From Conchiformibius steedae (GTDB lineage: Bacteria; Pseudomonadota; Gammaproteobacteria; Burkholderiales; Neisseriaceae), in the NCBI RefSeq assembly GCF_014054725.1, contig NZ_CP059563.1:1639749-1703748 (forward strand): a stretch of 64,000 nt of DNA. The letters are read 5' to 3'. How positions within the stretch are numbered: the stretch's first letter is position 1; every line of letters starts with the position of its first letter. A model generated the notes under the pieces. It was given only the letters and a program-made list of their open reading frames with translations, was not told the DNA's origin and ran no database searches. The translations under genes were made by a program, and so were the position numbers. This document shows, one piece after another, positions 29,686 to 40,384 of this stretch.

Positions 29686-30084
29686 ATGAAACGCCTGTTG
29701 ATTGTTGATGATTCCGACGTGATCCGCAATAAAATTGACCGCGATATTGCCGATGGTGTCCACCCGCCGCTGCAAGTGGTGGGCAAAGCCAAAAATGGCT
29801 TGGAAGCCATGGTGATGTTTAAAAAATTCCAACCGCAATTGGTTACCATGGATTTAACCATGCCCGAAATGGACGGCTTGCAGTGCATCAAAGAAATGAT
29901 CGCCATCAACCGCAATGTCAATATTTTGGTGATTTCCGCCCTGTCGGACGAATACAGCGGACTGCTGGCATTGCAATACGGTGCGCGTGGTTTCTTATAC
30001 AAACCTTTTACCGATTACGAATTGCGCGAAGCCGTGGCACAACTGCTGGCAGCAGGCGATTTGTCAGACTACGAGCCCGAATAA
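29686..30084 (+). CDS. CheY-like single-domain response regulator
   Basis: The 132-residue receiver has the acidic pocket VDDSD near the start, the phosphorylated D56 in TMDLTMPEMDG, S84 in VISAL and K106 in YKPF. No output domain follows, so it must act by binding a partner, as CheY does. It starts 60 bases after the kinase gene on the same strand, and the two are almost certainly a pair. The target is unknown; twitching, gliding or surface attachment are possibilities. Confidence 0.92.
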   Translation: MKRLLIVDDSDVIRNKIDRDIADGVHPPLQVVGKAKNGLEAMVMFKKFQPQLVTMDLTMPEMDGLQCIKEMIAINRNVNILVISALSDEYSGLLALQYGARGFLYKPFTDYELREAVAQLLAAGDLSDYEPE

Positions 30085-30167
30085 ATCCCGCCACCACACA
30101 CGGGCGGGAAATACGTTTCTGCCCTTCCTGTCCATATCCCCTTATTTTTTAGTTAGAAAGCCAAAAC

Positions 30168-31598
30168 ATGACTTGGGAAACCGTTATCGGATTGGAAATC
30201 CACGTTCAATTAAACACACAATCTAAAATCTTCAGCGGCTCGTCTGCCGCATTCGGTGCGCTGCCCAATGCCCATGCGGGCGTGGTGGAATGCGCCCTGC
30301 CGGGCGTGTTGCCTGTTTTTAACCGCGCCGTTGCCGAAAAAGCCATTAAATTGGGCTTGGCACTGAATGCCACCATCAACCGCAAAAACGTTTTTGACCG
30401 CAAAAACTATTTTTATCCTGATTTGCCTAAAGGTTATCAAATCAGTCAGTTGGCATTGCCGATTATTGAGCATGGCAAGCTGGAAATCGTGGTGGGCGAA
30501 CAAGTCAAAACCATTAACGTCACCCGCGCCCACATGGAAGAAGACGCAGGCAAATCGGTACACGAAGGCTTAAACGGCGCAACGGGGATTGACTTGAACC
30601 GCGCAGGCACACCGCTGCTGGAAGTGGTTTCCGAACCCGAACTGCGTTCCGCCGCCGAAGCCGTTGCCTATGCCAAAGCCTTGCACGGTTTGGTTACATG
30701 GCTGGATATTTGCGATGGCAATATGGCGGAAGGCTCATTCCGTATTGATGCCAATGTATCGGTGCGTCCGCAAGGCAGCAACGAATTTGGCACACGCTGC
30801 GAAATCAAAAACTTAAACTCATTCCGCTTTTTGGAACAAGCCATTAACTATGAAGTGGAACGCCAAATCGAACTGATTGAAGACGGCGGCAAAGTGATTC
30901 AGCAAACGCGCCTGTTCAACCCCGATACGGGCGAAACCAAAGCCATGCGCTCTAAAGAAGACGCGCACGACTACCGCTATTTCCCCGACCCCGATTTGCT
31001 GCCAATTATTATTTCCGAACAACAGCTTGAAAAAGCTCGCGCTGAAATGCCCGAATTGCCGCAAGAAATGGCGGCGCGTTTTGAAAACCAGTTTGGTGTC
31101 AGCGCCTACGATGCCCGTCTGCTTACCGCTTCGCGGGCGCAGGCAGCGTTTTTTGAAAGTGCGGCGCAAAGCAGCCAGCAAGGCAAATTGGTTGCCAACT
31201 GGATGAACGGCGAATTGGCAGCGGCTTTAAACAAAGCAGGTTTGGAACTGGCGCAAAGCCCGATTGACGCGGCACGTTTGGCGGCATTGGTAGGCAAAAT
31301 CGCCGATGGCACGCTCAGCAGCAAGCTGGCGAAAACCGCGTTTGAAAAAATGTGGGAAGAGTCCGATGCCAGCATTGACGAAATTATTGAACGGCACGGT
31401 TTAAAACAGATGACCGACAGCGGCGCAATTGAGAAAATCATTGACGAAGTGCTTGCCAACAACGCCAAATCGGTAGAAGAATTTAAAGCGGGTAAAGACA
31501 AGGCCTTTAACGCACTGGTCGGACAAGTGATGAAAGCCAGTAAAGGTAAAGCCAATCCGCAGCAGGTGCAGGAACTGATGCGGGCAAAATTGCAGTAA
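30168..31598 (+). CDS. gatB: Aspartyl/glutamyl-tRNA amidotransferase subunit B
   Basis: The 476-residue subunit binds the misacylated tRNA and carries out the kinase and transamidation step. It begins with [20 protein letters not shown] and contains the conserved [10 protein letters not shown] and [10 protein letters not shown] segments. The C-terminal YqeY-like helical domain is present. Confidence 0.97.
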   Translation: MTWETVIGLEIHVQLNTQSKIFSGSSAAFGALPNAHAGVVECALPGVLPVFNRAVAEKAIKLGLALNATINRKNVFDRKNYFYPDLPKGYQISQLALPIIEHGKLEIVVGEQVKTINVTRAHMEEDAGKSVHEGLNGATGIDLNRAGTPLLEVVSEPELRSAAEAVAYAKALHGLVTWLDICDGNMAEGSFRIDANVSVRPQGSNEFGTRCEIKNLNSFRFLEQAINYEVERQIELIEDGGKVIQQTRLFNPDTGETKAMRSKEDAHDYRYFPDPDLLPIIISEQQLEKARAEMPELPQEMAARFENQFGVSAYDARLLTASRAQAAFFESAAQSSQQGKLVANWMNGELAAALNKAGLELAQSPIDAARLAALVGKIADGTLSSKLAKTAFEKMWEESDASIDEIIERHGLKQMTDSGAIEKIIDEVLANNAKSVEEFKAGKDKAFNALVGQVMKASKGKANPQQVQELMRAKLQ

Positions 31599-31620
31599 AT
31601 CTGTTTGACAAGGTTGGGAC

Positions 31621-32253
31621 ATGAGCAATAAGCAACAGTATATGGGCGAAATTGTGCGCTGGCAGGCTGATAGGGGCTTTGGCTTTATCCATTGCCGCGC
31701 TTTGGGGCAAGATGTGTTTTTTCATATCCGCGCCTACCGTGTTCCCAATCAAACGCCCGCAATAGGCGATAAAGTAGCATTTGTTCTAGGTCAAAGCAAA
31801 AACGGCAAACCACAAGCCGAACAGGTGCAGGAATGGGCGTTTGTGCAGAAAAAACAAGACCGCCAACGCCGCCATCAAAAACACCAAGCCGAATTTGTCA
31901 GCGGACAAAAACGCAATGTGGCAATCGTGGTCACGGCTTATGCCCTGCTGTTGGCAGCGGTGGCATTAGGCAAGCTGTTTTGGTGGGTGCTGGTATGGTA
32001 TGCTGTGCTTGGGTTGCTAACTTTTCTCAGCTATTGGCGCGACAAACAAGCGGCTTTAAACGGCGCATGGCGTACCCCTGAAAATACCCTGCACCTGCTC
32101 AGTTTATTAGGCGGCTGGCCTGCTGCGCTGCTGGCACAAACTTATTTGCGCCACAAATCACAAAAAGCGGAATTCCGCTTGGTGTATTTTGTCAGTGTGT
32201 TTGCCAATATCGCCCTGTTGTTTTATCTTGCTGTTAAATTTAAACTTCAATAA
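31621..32253 (+). CDS. Cold-shock domain plus DUF1294 membrane protein
   Basis: The 210-residue protein joins an N-terminal cold-shock fold (GEIVRWQADRGFGFIHC and DVFFHIRAY are RNP-like motifs, residues about 9-70) to a basic linker and then a DUF1294 membrane domain with about four segments, including the family's LSLLGGWPAALLAQ and HKSQKAEFRLVYF. This fusion is known in many proteobacteria but its role is not established. It starts 22 bases after gatB. Confidence 0.88.
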   Translation: MSNKQQYMGEIVRWQADRGFGFIHCRALGQDVFFHIRAYRVPNQTPAIGDKVAFVLGQSKNGKPQAEQVQEWAFVQKKQDRQRRHQKHQAEFVSGQKRNVAIVVTAYALLLAAVALGKLFWWVLVWYAVLGLLTFLSYWRDKQAALNGAWRTPENTLHLLSLLGGWPAALLAQTYLRHKSQKAEFRLVYFVSVFANIALLFYLAVKFKLQ

Positions 32254-32296
32254 AAAAACAAACCCTTGCATCTATTGATACAAGGGTTTGTTTTTT
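32253..32296. terminator. Bidirectional terminator between the cold-shock gene and mglC
   Basis: The 10-bp stem CAAACCCTTG with CAAGGGTTTG (32259-32268 with 32281-32290) has an A-run on the left and a T-run on the right and can serve both converging transcripts. Confidence 0.92.
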
Positions 32297-32304
32297 ATGA
32301 CTGT

Positions 32305-33315
32305 TTATTTTTTCTTCGCGTGTTTCAGCGAATCAATCGCCACCGCCAACACAATAATGCCACCTTTGATAATATACTGCCAATAAGGACTTACGCCGAT
32401 ATAGCTCAAACCGTAGTTAATCAGGGTAAAAATAATCACCCCAATCACCACGCCAATTACTGTACCGACACCACCGCTAAACGACACCCCGCCAATCACA
32501 CACGCCGCAATTGCATCCAATTCATACATAAAGCCCAAATTATTGGTTGCCGAGCCAATGCGCCCCGCTTCCAAAAATCCGCCAAAGGCATAAAACACCC
32601 CCGACAGCGTGTAAATCCCCAGCAAATTCAGGGTAACGTTTACCCCCGACACTTTCGCCGCTTCAGGGTTGCCACCAATGGCAAACAGGTTTTTACCGAA
32701 ACGGGTTTTGTTCCAAATCACCCACACCAGCGCCACCGCCGCCGCCGCGTAAATGGTGATGTAAGACAACTGGAATCCCCCCAAATTCACAAAACCTTGG
32801 GTAAACGCCGAATAGCCCGCATCAAAACCCGCCACAGGTGCAGAACCGACAAAATCATAATACAATGAATTCAAACCATAAATAATCAGCATTGTTCCCA
32901 AAGTGGCGATAAACGGGGTAACGTTCATCACGGTAACGATAATGCCGTTAATCAGCCCCAGCAGCGCACCGATGGCACACACCAGCAAAATCACCAAGGG
33001 AATCGGCACAACGTCCAATTGCGGGAACACTTTGTTCACGTTTTCCATGGATTGCAGCATGGTGGCAGACACCACCGCCGCCAAACCCACCTGCCGCCCT
33101 ACCGACAAATCCGTGCCTTGGGTGACAATCAGCCCCGCCACGCCCAGCGCAATAATAATCCGCACAGACGATTGGGTTAAAATATTACTGAAGTTGGTCA
33201 GGCTTAAAAAGCTGGTGTCTTTAAACACAATCACTGCCAACAACATCAGCAAAACAAAATATAAGGCGTAATCTTTAAACAGATTCAATGCCTTTGCCGA
33301 AACATCGGTTTTCAT
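32305..33315 (-). CDS. mglC: Galactose/methyl-galactoside ABC transporter permease
   Basis: The 336-residue inner-membrane protein has about ten membrane segments and the permease signature around GGNPEAAKVSGVNV. It is very like the MglC proteins of Enterobacteriaceae and Pasteurellaceae. It ends the mglB-mglA-mglC operon, 27 bases after mglA. Confidence 0.94.
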   Translation of the reverse strand: MKTDVSAKALNLFKDYALYFVLLMLLAVIVFKDTSFLSLTNFSNILTQSSVRIIIALGVAGLIVTQGTDLSVGRQVGLAAVVSATMLQSMENVNKVFPQLDVVPIPLVILLVCAIGALLGLINGIIVTVMNVTPFIATLGTMLIIYGLNSLYYDFVGSAPVAGFDAGYSAFTQGFVNLGGFQLSYITIYAAAAVALVWVIWNKTRFGKNLFAIGGNPEAAKVSGVNVTLNLLGIYTLSGVFYAFGGFLEAGRIGSATNNLGFMYELDAIAACVIGGVSFSGGVGTVIGVVIGVIIFTLINYGLSYIGVSPYWQYIIKGGIIVLAVAIDSLKHAKKK

Positions 33316-33342
33316 GAAATGATTTCCCTTTCTGATTAAGAT

Positions 33343-34956
33343 TTACAGGTATTTTGCCGAAAGCTGCAAAATTTCTTCCTGATTGGTTTTGGCGGTTTCC
33401 ACCACACCTGCCACGCGTCCTGCGCTCATCACCAAAATGCGGTCGGTAATGCCCAGCAGTTCAGGCATTTCAGACGAAATCACCATCACCGATTTGCCTT
33501 GTTTCGCTAAATCGGCAATCAGTTGGTAAATTTCAAATTTCGCGCCCACATCAATGCCGCGTGTGGGTTCGTCCAACATCAAAATATCGGGACGGGTCAG
33601 CAGCCAACGCCCGATAATCACTTTTTGCTGATTGCCGCCTGAAAGCGTACCGATGCGGGTTTTTTGGTCGGGGGTTTTCACGCGCATGGAATCAATCACC
33701 CATTGGGTGTCTTCGCGCATCTGCCCTTTGCTCAATAAACCGTGCTTTTCATATTGCTTGATATTGGCAATCAGGGAATTAAAACTGATGTCCAAACCCG
33801 CAAAAATGCCTGTGCTGCGCCGCTCTTCCGTTACCAGCGCAAAGCCGTTTTTAATTGCTTCTACAGGCGAGGCGTTTTCCAGCGTTTGCCCGCGCAACAC
33901 GATTTCGCCTGCGGCGCGTTCGCGGATGCCGAACAAGGTTTCCACAATATCGGTGCGTTTCGCACCCACCAGCCCGCCAATGCCCAATACTTCACCTTGG
34001 CGCAATTCAAACGACACATCTTGAATGGAAGGTTGGTTTTTGGCGGTCAGATTGCGTACCTGCAACAGCACTTCACCAGGGGTATTTTCTTTTTCGGGGA
34101 AACGCTGGGTTAGGCTGCGCCCCACCATTTTGGCAACCAAGTCGTCCATATTGGTATCGGCAACGGCAACCGTGTCTATCCACTTACCGTCACGCAATAC
34201 GGTAATTTCGTCACAAATTTTGAAAATTTCTTCCATTTTGTGCGAAATATAGATAATGCCGCAGCCGCGTTGTTTCAGTTTATCGATAATGGAAAACAGA
34301 TGCGCCACTTCTTTTTCGGATAAAGACGACGTGGGTTCGTCCATAATCACGATTTTGGCATCGTAAGAAAAAGCCTTGGCAATTTCAATCATCTGCATTT
34401 CGGAAACGGTCAGTTTGGCTACGGTTTCGCGCGGGTCAATATGGATGCCTAATTCGTCAAAAATGGCTTTGGTGTCGCGGTACATTTTGGCTTCATCAAC
34501 AAACCAACCTTTGGCGGGATAACGTCCCAGCCACAAATTGTCCATTACCGAACGCTGTTTGACCAAATTCAGCTCTTGATGCACCATGGAAATGCCGTTT
34601 TCCAAGGCTTCTTTGGCATTGCGAAAATCAATTTCTTTGCCTAAAAAACGAATGCTGCCTGCGTCTTTGGCGTAAATACCGAACAGGCATTTGAGCAGGG
34701 TGGATTTGCCTGCGCCGTTTTCGCCCATTAGGGCGTGTACCGAATGGGCTTTAACGGTAAGATTGACACCGTCCAATGCTTTGACACCGGGGAAAGACTT
34801 ATGCACGTCGGTCATGGTGAGCAAGATATTGGGGTCTGCTGTCGGCACTTCGGGCTGCGATGTTTCGGTGCTTGGCTGTCCGCTTGTCGGTTCGGCGGTT
34901 TCGGCAGCGGTTTCTGCCTGTTCCCTTACCTGCTCCGCTGCTTGCGAAGTTGTCAT
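33343..34956 (-). CDS. mglA: Galactose/methyl-galactoside ABC transporter ATP-binding protein
   Basis: The 537-residue protein has two ATP-binding cassettes: Walker [10 protein letters not shown] and the first-half signature, then the degenerate second half with GLVGAKRTD and LSGGNQQKV. The main body closely follows the E. coli protein, but the first 40 or so residues are an added Ala-, Thr-, Glu- and Gln-rich stretch, making it about 30 residues longer than usual. The ATG at 34956 has a purine-rich GGACGGAAT before it. An inner start is possible but has no better ribosome site. Confidence 0.94.
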   Translation of the reverse strand: MTTSQAAEQVREQAETAAETAEPTSGQPSTETSQPEVPTADPNILLTMTDVHKSFPGVKALDGVNLTVKAHSVHALMGENGAGKSTLLKCLFGIYAKDAGSIRFLGKEIDFRNAKEALENGISMVHQELNLVKQRSVMDNLWLGRYPAKGWFVDEAKMYRDTKAIFDELGIHIDPRETVAKLTVSEMQMIEIAKAFSYDAKIVIMDEPTSSLSEKEVAHLFSIIDKLKQRGCGIIYISHKMEEIFKICDEITVLRDGKWIDTVAVADTNMDDLVAKMVGRSLTQRFPEKENTPGEVLLQVRNLTAKNQPSIQDVSFELRQGEVLGIGGLVGAKRTDIVETLFGIRERAAGEIVLRGQTLENASPVEAIKNGFALVTEERRSTGIFAGLDISFNSLIANIKQYEKHGLLSKGQMREDTQWVIDSMRVKTPDQKTRIGTLSGGNQQKVIIGRWLLTRPDILMLDEPTRGIDVGAKFEIYQLIADLAKQGKSVMVISSEMPELLGITDRILVMSAGRVAGVVETAKTNQEEILQLSAKYL

Positions 34957-35040
34957 ATTCCGTCCTTACAATATAAGGCTGATAACGCAGACAACCGACC
35001 GACAGGAAACACGTTCCGCCGATCGGTTTGCTGCATGGAA

Positions 35041-35103
35041 GGGGCAAGGTGTCGTTTGGTGTATGCGGTTTCGCCGTTGATCCCAAACCGTTACCCTTGC
35101 CCC
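35041..35103 (-). other. Long hairpin between mglB and mglA
   Basis: GGGGCAAGG (35041-35049) pairs with CCTTGCCCC (35095-35103), and the inner GTTTGG and CCAAAC words extend the stem. It sits just after the mglB stop. Such structures often raise the level of the binding-protein message over that of the downstream genes. Confidence 0.7.
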
Positions 35104-35112
35104 ATCTGCCGT

Positions 35113-36159
35113 TTATTTCAAAAATTGTTGCAGGTTTTCTTTATCAATGCCCACATAGGGAATGCGGATATTGTGATTGCTTTCCAGCTTGATTGCGCTG
35201 TTTTGGGCGGGGTCTTTGCCGTTTGCCAAATCCACTGCCAAGGCATACACGGCTTTCGCCTGATTGTCGCCATCGTTCAGCACCGTACCTGCCAATGTGC
35301 CTGCTTTAATCATTTGCAGGGCTTCGGGCAAGGCATCTACACCAAACGAAGGCAAAATTTTGCCTTGCGCTTTCATGGCTTCTACTGCGCCCATTACCAT
35401 GGCATCGTTGTTGCCAATCACCACTTCAATAGACTTGCCTTCAGGACCGGACAGCCATGCCTGCATCACGTCTTTGGCTTTGGCAGCGTCCCACATGCCT
35501 GTATCCATTTGCAATTGCTTGGTTTTCACACCTTCTGAATTCAGTTGTTCCACCACATATTTGGTACGCGCTTCGGCATCGGGGTGTCCTGGCTCGCCTT
35601 TAAGCAGTACAAAATCCAATACGCCGTCTTTATTTGCGTCCCAAGCGGGATTGGCTTTCCACATTTTGGCAATCAGGCTGCCTTGGATTTCGCCCGACTG
35701 CTGCGGATTGGTGCCGACATAATAGGCTTTGTCGTAAGTTTTCAAAGCGGCTTCACCGGGGTCTTTGTTGAAAAACACCACAGGCAGGTTTTTGGCTTTG
35801 GCTTTTTCAATTACGGTGGGGGCAGCGGCGGGGTCCACCAAATTAATTGCCAAGGCTTTCACGCCTTTGGCAATCATCACGTCAATTTGGTCGTTTTGCA
35901 CCGATTGGTTGTTTTGCGAATCGTTTAACAACAGGGTAGCGGTTTGATGGGTGGCAGCCTGACCTTCCAAGGCTTTACGCATTAAAGACATAAAGTTGTC
36001 GTCGTATTTGTAAATGGTTACGCCGATTTTGGGGGCATCGGCAGGGGCTTGTGCAGCAGCACCCGATGCAGCGGACGTGGCAGCTTGTTCGCCGCCACAC
36101 GCGCCCAAACCGAAAGCCGCTACTGCAGCGGCCAAAGCAAAACGTTTTTTCAAAAACAT
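35113..36159 (-). CDS. mglB: Galactose/glucose-binding lipoprotein of the Mgl transporter
   Basis: I chose ATG 36159, which gives [23 protein letters not shown]: a lipoprotein signal with cysteine in a LGAC lipobox. The 348-residue product should therefore be anchored to the inner membrane rather than free, unlike E. coli MglB. The mature part has the sugar-binding fold with [14 protein letters not shown] and ends LQQFLK. It is the first gene of the operon. A linker of about 30 Ala-, Ser- and Pro-rich residues follows the lipid cysteine. Confidence 0.93.
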   Translation of the reverse strand: MFLKKRFALAAAVAAFGLGACGGEQAATSAASGAAAQAPADAPKIGVTIYKYDDNFMSLMRKALEGQAATHQTATLLLNDSQNNQSVQNDQIDVMIAKGVKALAINLVDPAAAPTVIEKAKAKNLPVVFFNKDPGEAALKTYDKAYYVGTNPQQSGEIQGSLIAKMWKANPAWDANKDGVLDFVLLKGEPGHPDAEARTKYVVEQLNSEGVKTKQLQMDTGMWDAAKAKDVMQAWLSGPEGKSIEVVIGNNDAMVMGAVEAMKAQGKILPSFGVDALPEALQMIKAGTLAGTVLNDGDNQAKAVYALAVDLANGKDPAQNSAIKLESNHNIRIPYVGIDKENLQQFLK

Positions 36160-36441
36160 GAGTATATTCTCCAAAAATATTTCAGACGGGACGGACAAAC
36201 GCCCCCAAAAGCCTGTTTAAAACAAAAGGTATTTGACAGCCAAACACACCAAATACGGCTTTCGCGCGAGTTTGAATCAAAACAGGCTTTTTGTAAATTG
36301 TTTTTTAACGGCGACAATCGTCAATATAGCCAATAAGTATTTATAAATCAAAATAATACCCGCACCAATTCTGCTTGGCGCATTGGAAAAACGGGAAAAA
36401 TTTTGTTAAAATCAAACCTTTTAGGGCATGAGGACAAAACC

Positions 36442-37482
36442 ATGATGTTTGATTCCGACCACCACCCCCACCGCCGTTACAATCCGCTGCTTGGGGAATG
36501 GGTGCTGGTGTCGCCGCACCGCGCCAAACGCCCTTGGCAGGGTCAGCAGGAACACGCCGATACCGCTGTGAAACCGTCTTACGACCCCGACTGCTATTTG
36601 TGTCCGCGCAATACCCGCATCAACGGCACGCCCAATCCCGATTATCACGAACCTTATGTGTTTGATAATGATTTTTCCGCGCTATTGCCCGACACCCCGC
36701 ACGGCGGCGAAGACGATGGCGCATTGTTCCGCAGCCACAGCGTGCGCGGCATCAGCCGTGTGATTTGCTTTTCGCCCGACCACGCCAAAACCCTGCCCGA
36801 ATTGGACGTGGCACAAATCGCCCGCGTGGTGCGCGTGTGGCAGGCGCAGGCACAGGAATTGGGCAAACGCTATCAGTGGGTGCAGATTTTTGAAAACAAA
36901 GGCGCAGTTATGGGCTGTTCCAACCCGCATCCGCACGGGCAGATTTGGGCAAGCGACTTTTTGCCCCAGTTGCCCGCCCGCGCCGCCGCCTGTCAAGCCG
37001 AGTATTTTCAACAACACCAACGCGCCCTGCTTGCCGATTACGCTGCCGCCGAACAACAGAAACGCCAACGCATTGTTGTAGAAACCGAATATTGGCTGGC
37101 AGTTGTACCCTACTGGGCAGCATGGCCGTTTGAGACCCTACTGCTACCTAAATTCCCCGTCCAACGCATTACCGATTTATCCCCCGCCCAAGCCGATGAC
37201 TTGGCGTTGGCACTCAAACAGCTCACCACCCGTTACGACAATTTGTTCCACACCAGCTTTCCTTATTCTATGGGTTTTCACGGTGCGCCGTTTGACGGGC
37301 AAAACCACCCCAAATGGCAGTTGCACGCGCATTTTTATCCGCCGCTGCTGCGCTCTGCCACCGTTCGCAAATTTATGGTGGGTTATGAAATGCTTGCCGA
37401 AGCGCAACGCGATTTAACACCCGAACAAGCAGCGGCGCGTTTGTCCGAACTGCCCCTTATCCATTACAAAACAGGAAAATAA
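36442..37482 (+). CDS. galT: Galactose-1-phosphate uridylyltransferase
   Basis: With ATG 36442 (GAGGA 7 bases upstream) the enzyme has 346 residues, matching E. coli GalT. It exchanges UDP between glucose and galactose. The active-site HPHPH-type segment is visible in [11 protein letters not shown], along with the metal-binding CYLCPRN near the start. It opens the galTK unit divergent from mglBAC. A longer TTG-started frame from 36403 is less likely. Confidence 0.96.
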   Translation: MMFDSDHHPHRRYNPLLGEWVLVSPHRAKRPWQGQQEHADTAVKPSYDPDCYLCPRNTRINGTPNPDYHEPYVFDNDFSALLPDTPHGGEDDGALFRSHSVRGISRVICFSPDHAKTLPELDVAQIARVVRVWQAQAQELGKRYQWVQIFENKGAVMGCSNPHPHGQIWASDFLPQLPARAAACQAEYFQQHQRALLADYAAAEQQKRQRIVVETEYWLAVVPYWAAWPFETLLLPKFPVQRITDLSPAQADDLALALKQLTTRYDNLFHTSFPYSMGFHGAPFDGQNHPKWQLHAHFYPPLLRSATVRKFMVGYEMLAEAQRDLTPEQAAARLSELPLIHYKTGK

Positions 37483-37484
37483 CC

Positions 37485-38627
37485 GTGCAACAAACTATCG
37501 TCCGCCACTTTACCGAACAATTTTCCGCCACCCCCGCGCTGACGGTACGCGCCCCCGGTAGGGTAAATCTGATTGGCGAACACACCGATTACAATCAAGG
37601 TTTTGTTTTGCCTTGCGCCATTGATTTTGCTGCTTATATCGCCCTTGCGCCCAATCACAGCCATCAGGTGCGCGTGTATGCGGCGGATTACCGCGAACAC
37701 GATGTTTTTTCCCTAGACCAAGCCATTACGCCCCACCCCACGCAAATATGGTGCAACTATGTGCGCGGCGTGATTTGGGCATTGGCGGAACACGGTTTCC
37801 CGCTGCCCGCAGGCATTGACCTTGCCATTACAGGCAATGTGCCGCAGGGCGCAGGATTAAGTTCTTCTGCGGCGCTGGAAGTAGGCGTGGCAAAAGCCAT
37901 TCAGGAATATTTTGATTTGCAGTTGGATGCGGCGCAGTTGGCAGGCATCGCCCAGTTTGCCGAAAACCGTTTTGTTGGCTGTCAATGCGGGATTATGGAC
38001 CAGCTTGCCAGCGCGAAAGGACGGCGCAATCATGCTTTATTGATTGATTGCCGTAATCTGCACACCGAACCCATTCCCCTGCCCGAACAATTAAGTGTGG
38101 CGATTATTCATTCCCATGTGCGGCGCGGGCTGGTGGACAGCGAATACAATCTGCGCCGCGCCCAATGCGAAGCCGCTGCACGGCATTTCGGCGTTGCCAG
38201 CCTGCGCGATTTGACTTGGGCGAATTTTGAAGCGGGCAAACAAGGTTTAGATGATACCGTCGCCCGCCGCGCTCGTTACATTATCGGCGAAAACCAACGC
38301 ACCTTGGACGCTGCCGATGCGCTGCGCCACGGCGACACCGCTGCTTTAGGGTGTTTGATGGCGCAAAGCCATGCGGGTATGCGTGATGAATTTAATATTA
38401 CCCATCCCGCGGTGGATACGCTGGTGGAATTGGCAGACGAAGTGATTGGCACACAAGGCGGTGCGCGTATGACGGGCGGCGGATTCGGCGGCTGCGTGGT
38501 GGCATTGCTGCCGCACGAACAAGTCGGCGAACTGAAACAGCACATCGCCAAACACTACCACGCCCGCAGCGGTTTGCACGAAGAAATTTTTGTCTGCACC
38601 GCCCAAGACGGCGCAGCGCCAATTTAA
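37485..38627 (+). CDS. galK: Galactokinase
   Basis: The 380-residue GHMP kinase phosphorylates galactose. Its family signature GRVNLIGEHTDYN is near residues 24-36, the ATP loop is GNVPQGAGLSSSAALE, and the third motif is RMTGGGFGGCVVAL. It begins with GTG 2 bases after galT, with an AGGAAA ribosome site inside the end of galT. No galE or galM is visible in this window. Confidence 0.96.
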   Translation: MQQTIVRHFTEQFSATPALTVRAPGRVNLIGEHTDYNQGFVLPCAIDFAAYIALAPNHSHQVRVYAADYREHDVFSLDQAITPHPTQIWCNYVRGVIWALAEHGFPLPAGIDLAITGNVPQGAGLSSSAALEVGVAKAIQEYFDLQLDAAQLAGIAQFAENRFVGCQCGIMDQLASAKGRRNHALLIDCRNLHTEPIPLPEQLSVAIIHSHVRRGLVDSEYNLRRAQCEAAARHFGVASLRDLTWANFEAGKQGLDDTVARRARYIIGENQRTLDAADALRHGDTAALGCLMAQSHAGMRDEFNITHPAVDTLVELADEVIGTQGGARMTGGGFGGCVVALLPHEQVGELKQHIAKHYHARSGLHEEIFVCTAQDGAAPI

Positions 38628-38643
38628 TTTAGGAAACCTTATC

Positions 38644-40167
38644 ATGAACCCGACACCCGATACCGTTCCGCGCCGTCCCGATTATTTTAAATGGACGGCA
38701 GCACTGGTGGGCGCAATGGCGTTTGTTGCCGTGTGGCGACCACAGCTACTCACTGGTGCCGTGCAAACCGTCAGCGAATTTTTTTATTTAAAATTTGACT
38801 GGCTGATTATGTGGCTGCCGCTGCTGGCGTTTGCTGTCGGTATGGCGGTTGCTCTATCGCCGCGTTGGGGCAATATCCGTTTGGGCGGCGCAGATGCCAC
38901 ACCCGATTTTTCCTTTGCCGCGTGGATGAATATGCTGTTTACCGCAGGCATTGGTGTAGGCATTGTGTTTTTCGGACCGATTGAAGCCCTGTGGCATTAT
39001 TTTCACTCGCCCATCGGCATACAGGCAACGCATTTGCCCGCACACCAGCAGGTTGCCAACGCCATGAGCCTTGCCCTGCACGTTTGGGGCATTCCCGCGT
39101 GGTCGCTGTATATGATTGCGGGCTTGGTGATGGCATATTTTACCTATCAGCACCGCACCGAATGCACCCCCGCCGCCCCGATTGAATACGCCTTCCGCCG
39201 CAAAAAATGGGCGAAACCTGCAGGCATATTGATTACAGGCTTGGCAGTGCTGTCGATTGCCATGTCGGTATCGTCTTCCATAGCCATGGCAGCTGCGCAA
39301 ATTGCTTCGGGTTTAAAAATCATCAGTGGTTCGGCAGTATTTGACGGCACATTATGGAAAACCGCCGTTTTAGCCCTGTTAGCGGCACTGTATATCGGCG
39401 GCTCGGTGCTACCCATTGAAAAAGGCATGCGCTTTTTAGGCAACTGGACAGTCTATTTATCCCTATTGCTGCTGGTGTTTATCTTTTTAGTCGGACCCAC
39501 CCACTATTTTGTCAGCACCATGGCAGTCGCCATCGGCAATATCCTGACCCAAACCGTGCATCATTCCTTTGAACTCTACCTGTTTCACAAACGCGATTGG
39601 ATTGTGTGGTATCCGATGGCGTATTGGGTGTGGTGGGTAACATGGGCACCATTTGTAGGTGTGTTTTTGGCAAAAATTTCACGCGGACGCACCTTGCGAG
39701 AATTTGTGTTGGCTTCGGTACTTGTGCCTACGGGTTTTATCGTGATTTGGTTTTCCGTTTTTTCAGGCTTCAGCCTGCTGGATACACTGGAAGGCACGGG
39801 AAAACTGGCAGAAATTGCCGAAAAAGGCGATTATGAAGGCACGTTTTACCACCTGCTCAATATGTTGCCGCTAAACGATGCCACCAAACCACTTACCGTT
39901 GTCCTGTTTTTGGGCTTTATTGTGACCACCGTAACCAGCGCAGCGATTTCATTGGGGATTATGACAGGGCGGGACGGGCGCAGCGAAAGCAAAACCCGCG
40001 CCGTAGTGTGGGGCGTGCTGATGACGCTGATTGCCTATGCTGTTGTGGTAACTGGCGAAATCAAAGGCATTAAAGCGGTGGGTTCGTTTGCGGGCTTTCC
40101 GTTTGTGCTGGTGATGTATTTGTGGTTCGCTGCATTGTGGCGGCAGCTGCGCCAAGATACAAAATAA
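38644..40167 (+). CDS. BCCT-family betaine/carnitine/choline transporter
   Basis: With ATG 38644 (the longer frame reaches back into galK) the protein has 507 residues and about 12 membrane segments. The BCCT signature region reads DWIVWYPMAYWVWWVTW, followed by GRTLREF. The family moves quaternary amines such as choline, carnitine or glycine betaine with sodium or protons, or by exchange. The tight operon with a carnitine/choline acyltransferase makes carnitine or choline the likely substrate. It begins 17 bases after galK on the same strand with no terminator between. Confidence 0.92.
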   Translation: MNPTPDTVPRRPDYFKWTAALVGAMAFVAVWRPQLLTGAVQTVSEFFYLKFDWLIMWLPLLAFAVGMAVALSPRWGNIRLGGADATPDFSFAAWMNMLFTAGIGVGIVFFGPIEALWHYFHSPIGIQATHLPAHQQVANAMSLALHVWGIPAWSLYMIAGLVMAYFTYQHRTECTPAAPIEYAFRRKKWAKPAGILITGLAVLSIAMSVSSSIAMAAAQIASGLKIISGSAVFDGTLWKTAVLALLAALYIGGSVLPIEKGMRFLGNWTVYLSLLLLVFIFLVGPTHYFVSTMAVAIGNILTQTVHHSFELYLFHKRDWIVWYPMAYWVWWVTWAPFVGVFLAKISRGRTLREFVLASVLVPTGFIVIWFSVFSGFSLLDTLEGTGKLAEIAEKGDYEGTFYHLLNMLPLNDATKPLTVVLFLGFIVTTVTSAAISLGIMTGRDGRSESKTRAVVWGVLMTLIAYAVVVTGEIKGIKAVGSFAGFPFVLVMYLWFAALWRQLRQDTK

Positions 40168-40210
40168 TTAATTAAAATCTTAATGATATAACGACAAAAT
40201 AAGGAAAAAT

Positions 40211-40384
40211 ATGAAAGAAAAACTGTATTGGCATCAGCCTTGGCAAGACAACCTGATTGAAACACTGATGATTGTGCTGGTGTTGGTATTTTTGGCGTAT
40301 GTGGTCAAATTGGCGTTTTTTGACCGCGATGATGAAGACACCCCCGTAAACGCCGAAACCCACGATAAGGAAACCCAAGCATGA
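40211..40384 (+). CDS. 57-residue single-pass membrane protein
   Basis: The protein reads MKEKLYWHQPWQDNL, then a hydrophobic segment of about 22 residues (15-36), then an acidic, Asp/Glu-rich tail ending HDKETQA. A strong AAGGAAA site lies just before ATG 40211. Its stop overlaps the start of the acyltransferase gene as ATGA, so the two are translationally coupled. It may be an accessory subunit of the BCCT carrier, because small subunits of this kind are known for other carriers. I know of no family for it. Confidence 0.82.
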   Translation: MKEKLYWHQPWQDNLIETLMIVLVLVFLAYVVKLAFFDRDDEDTPVNAETHDKETQA

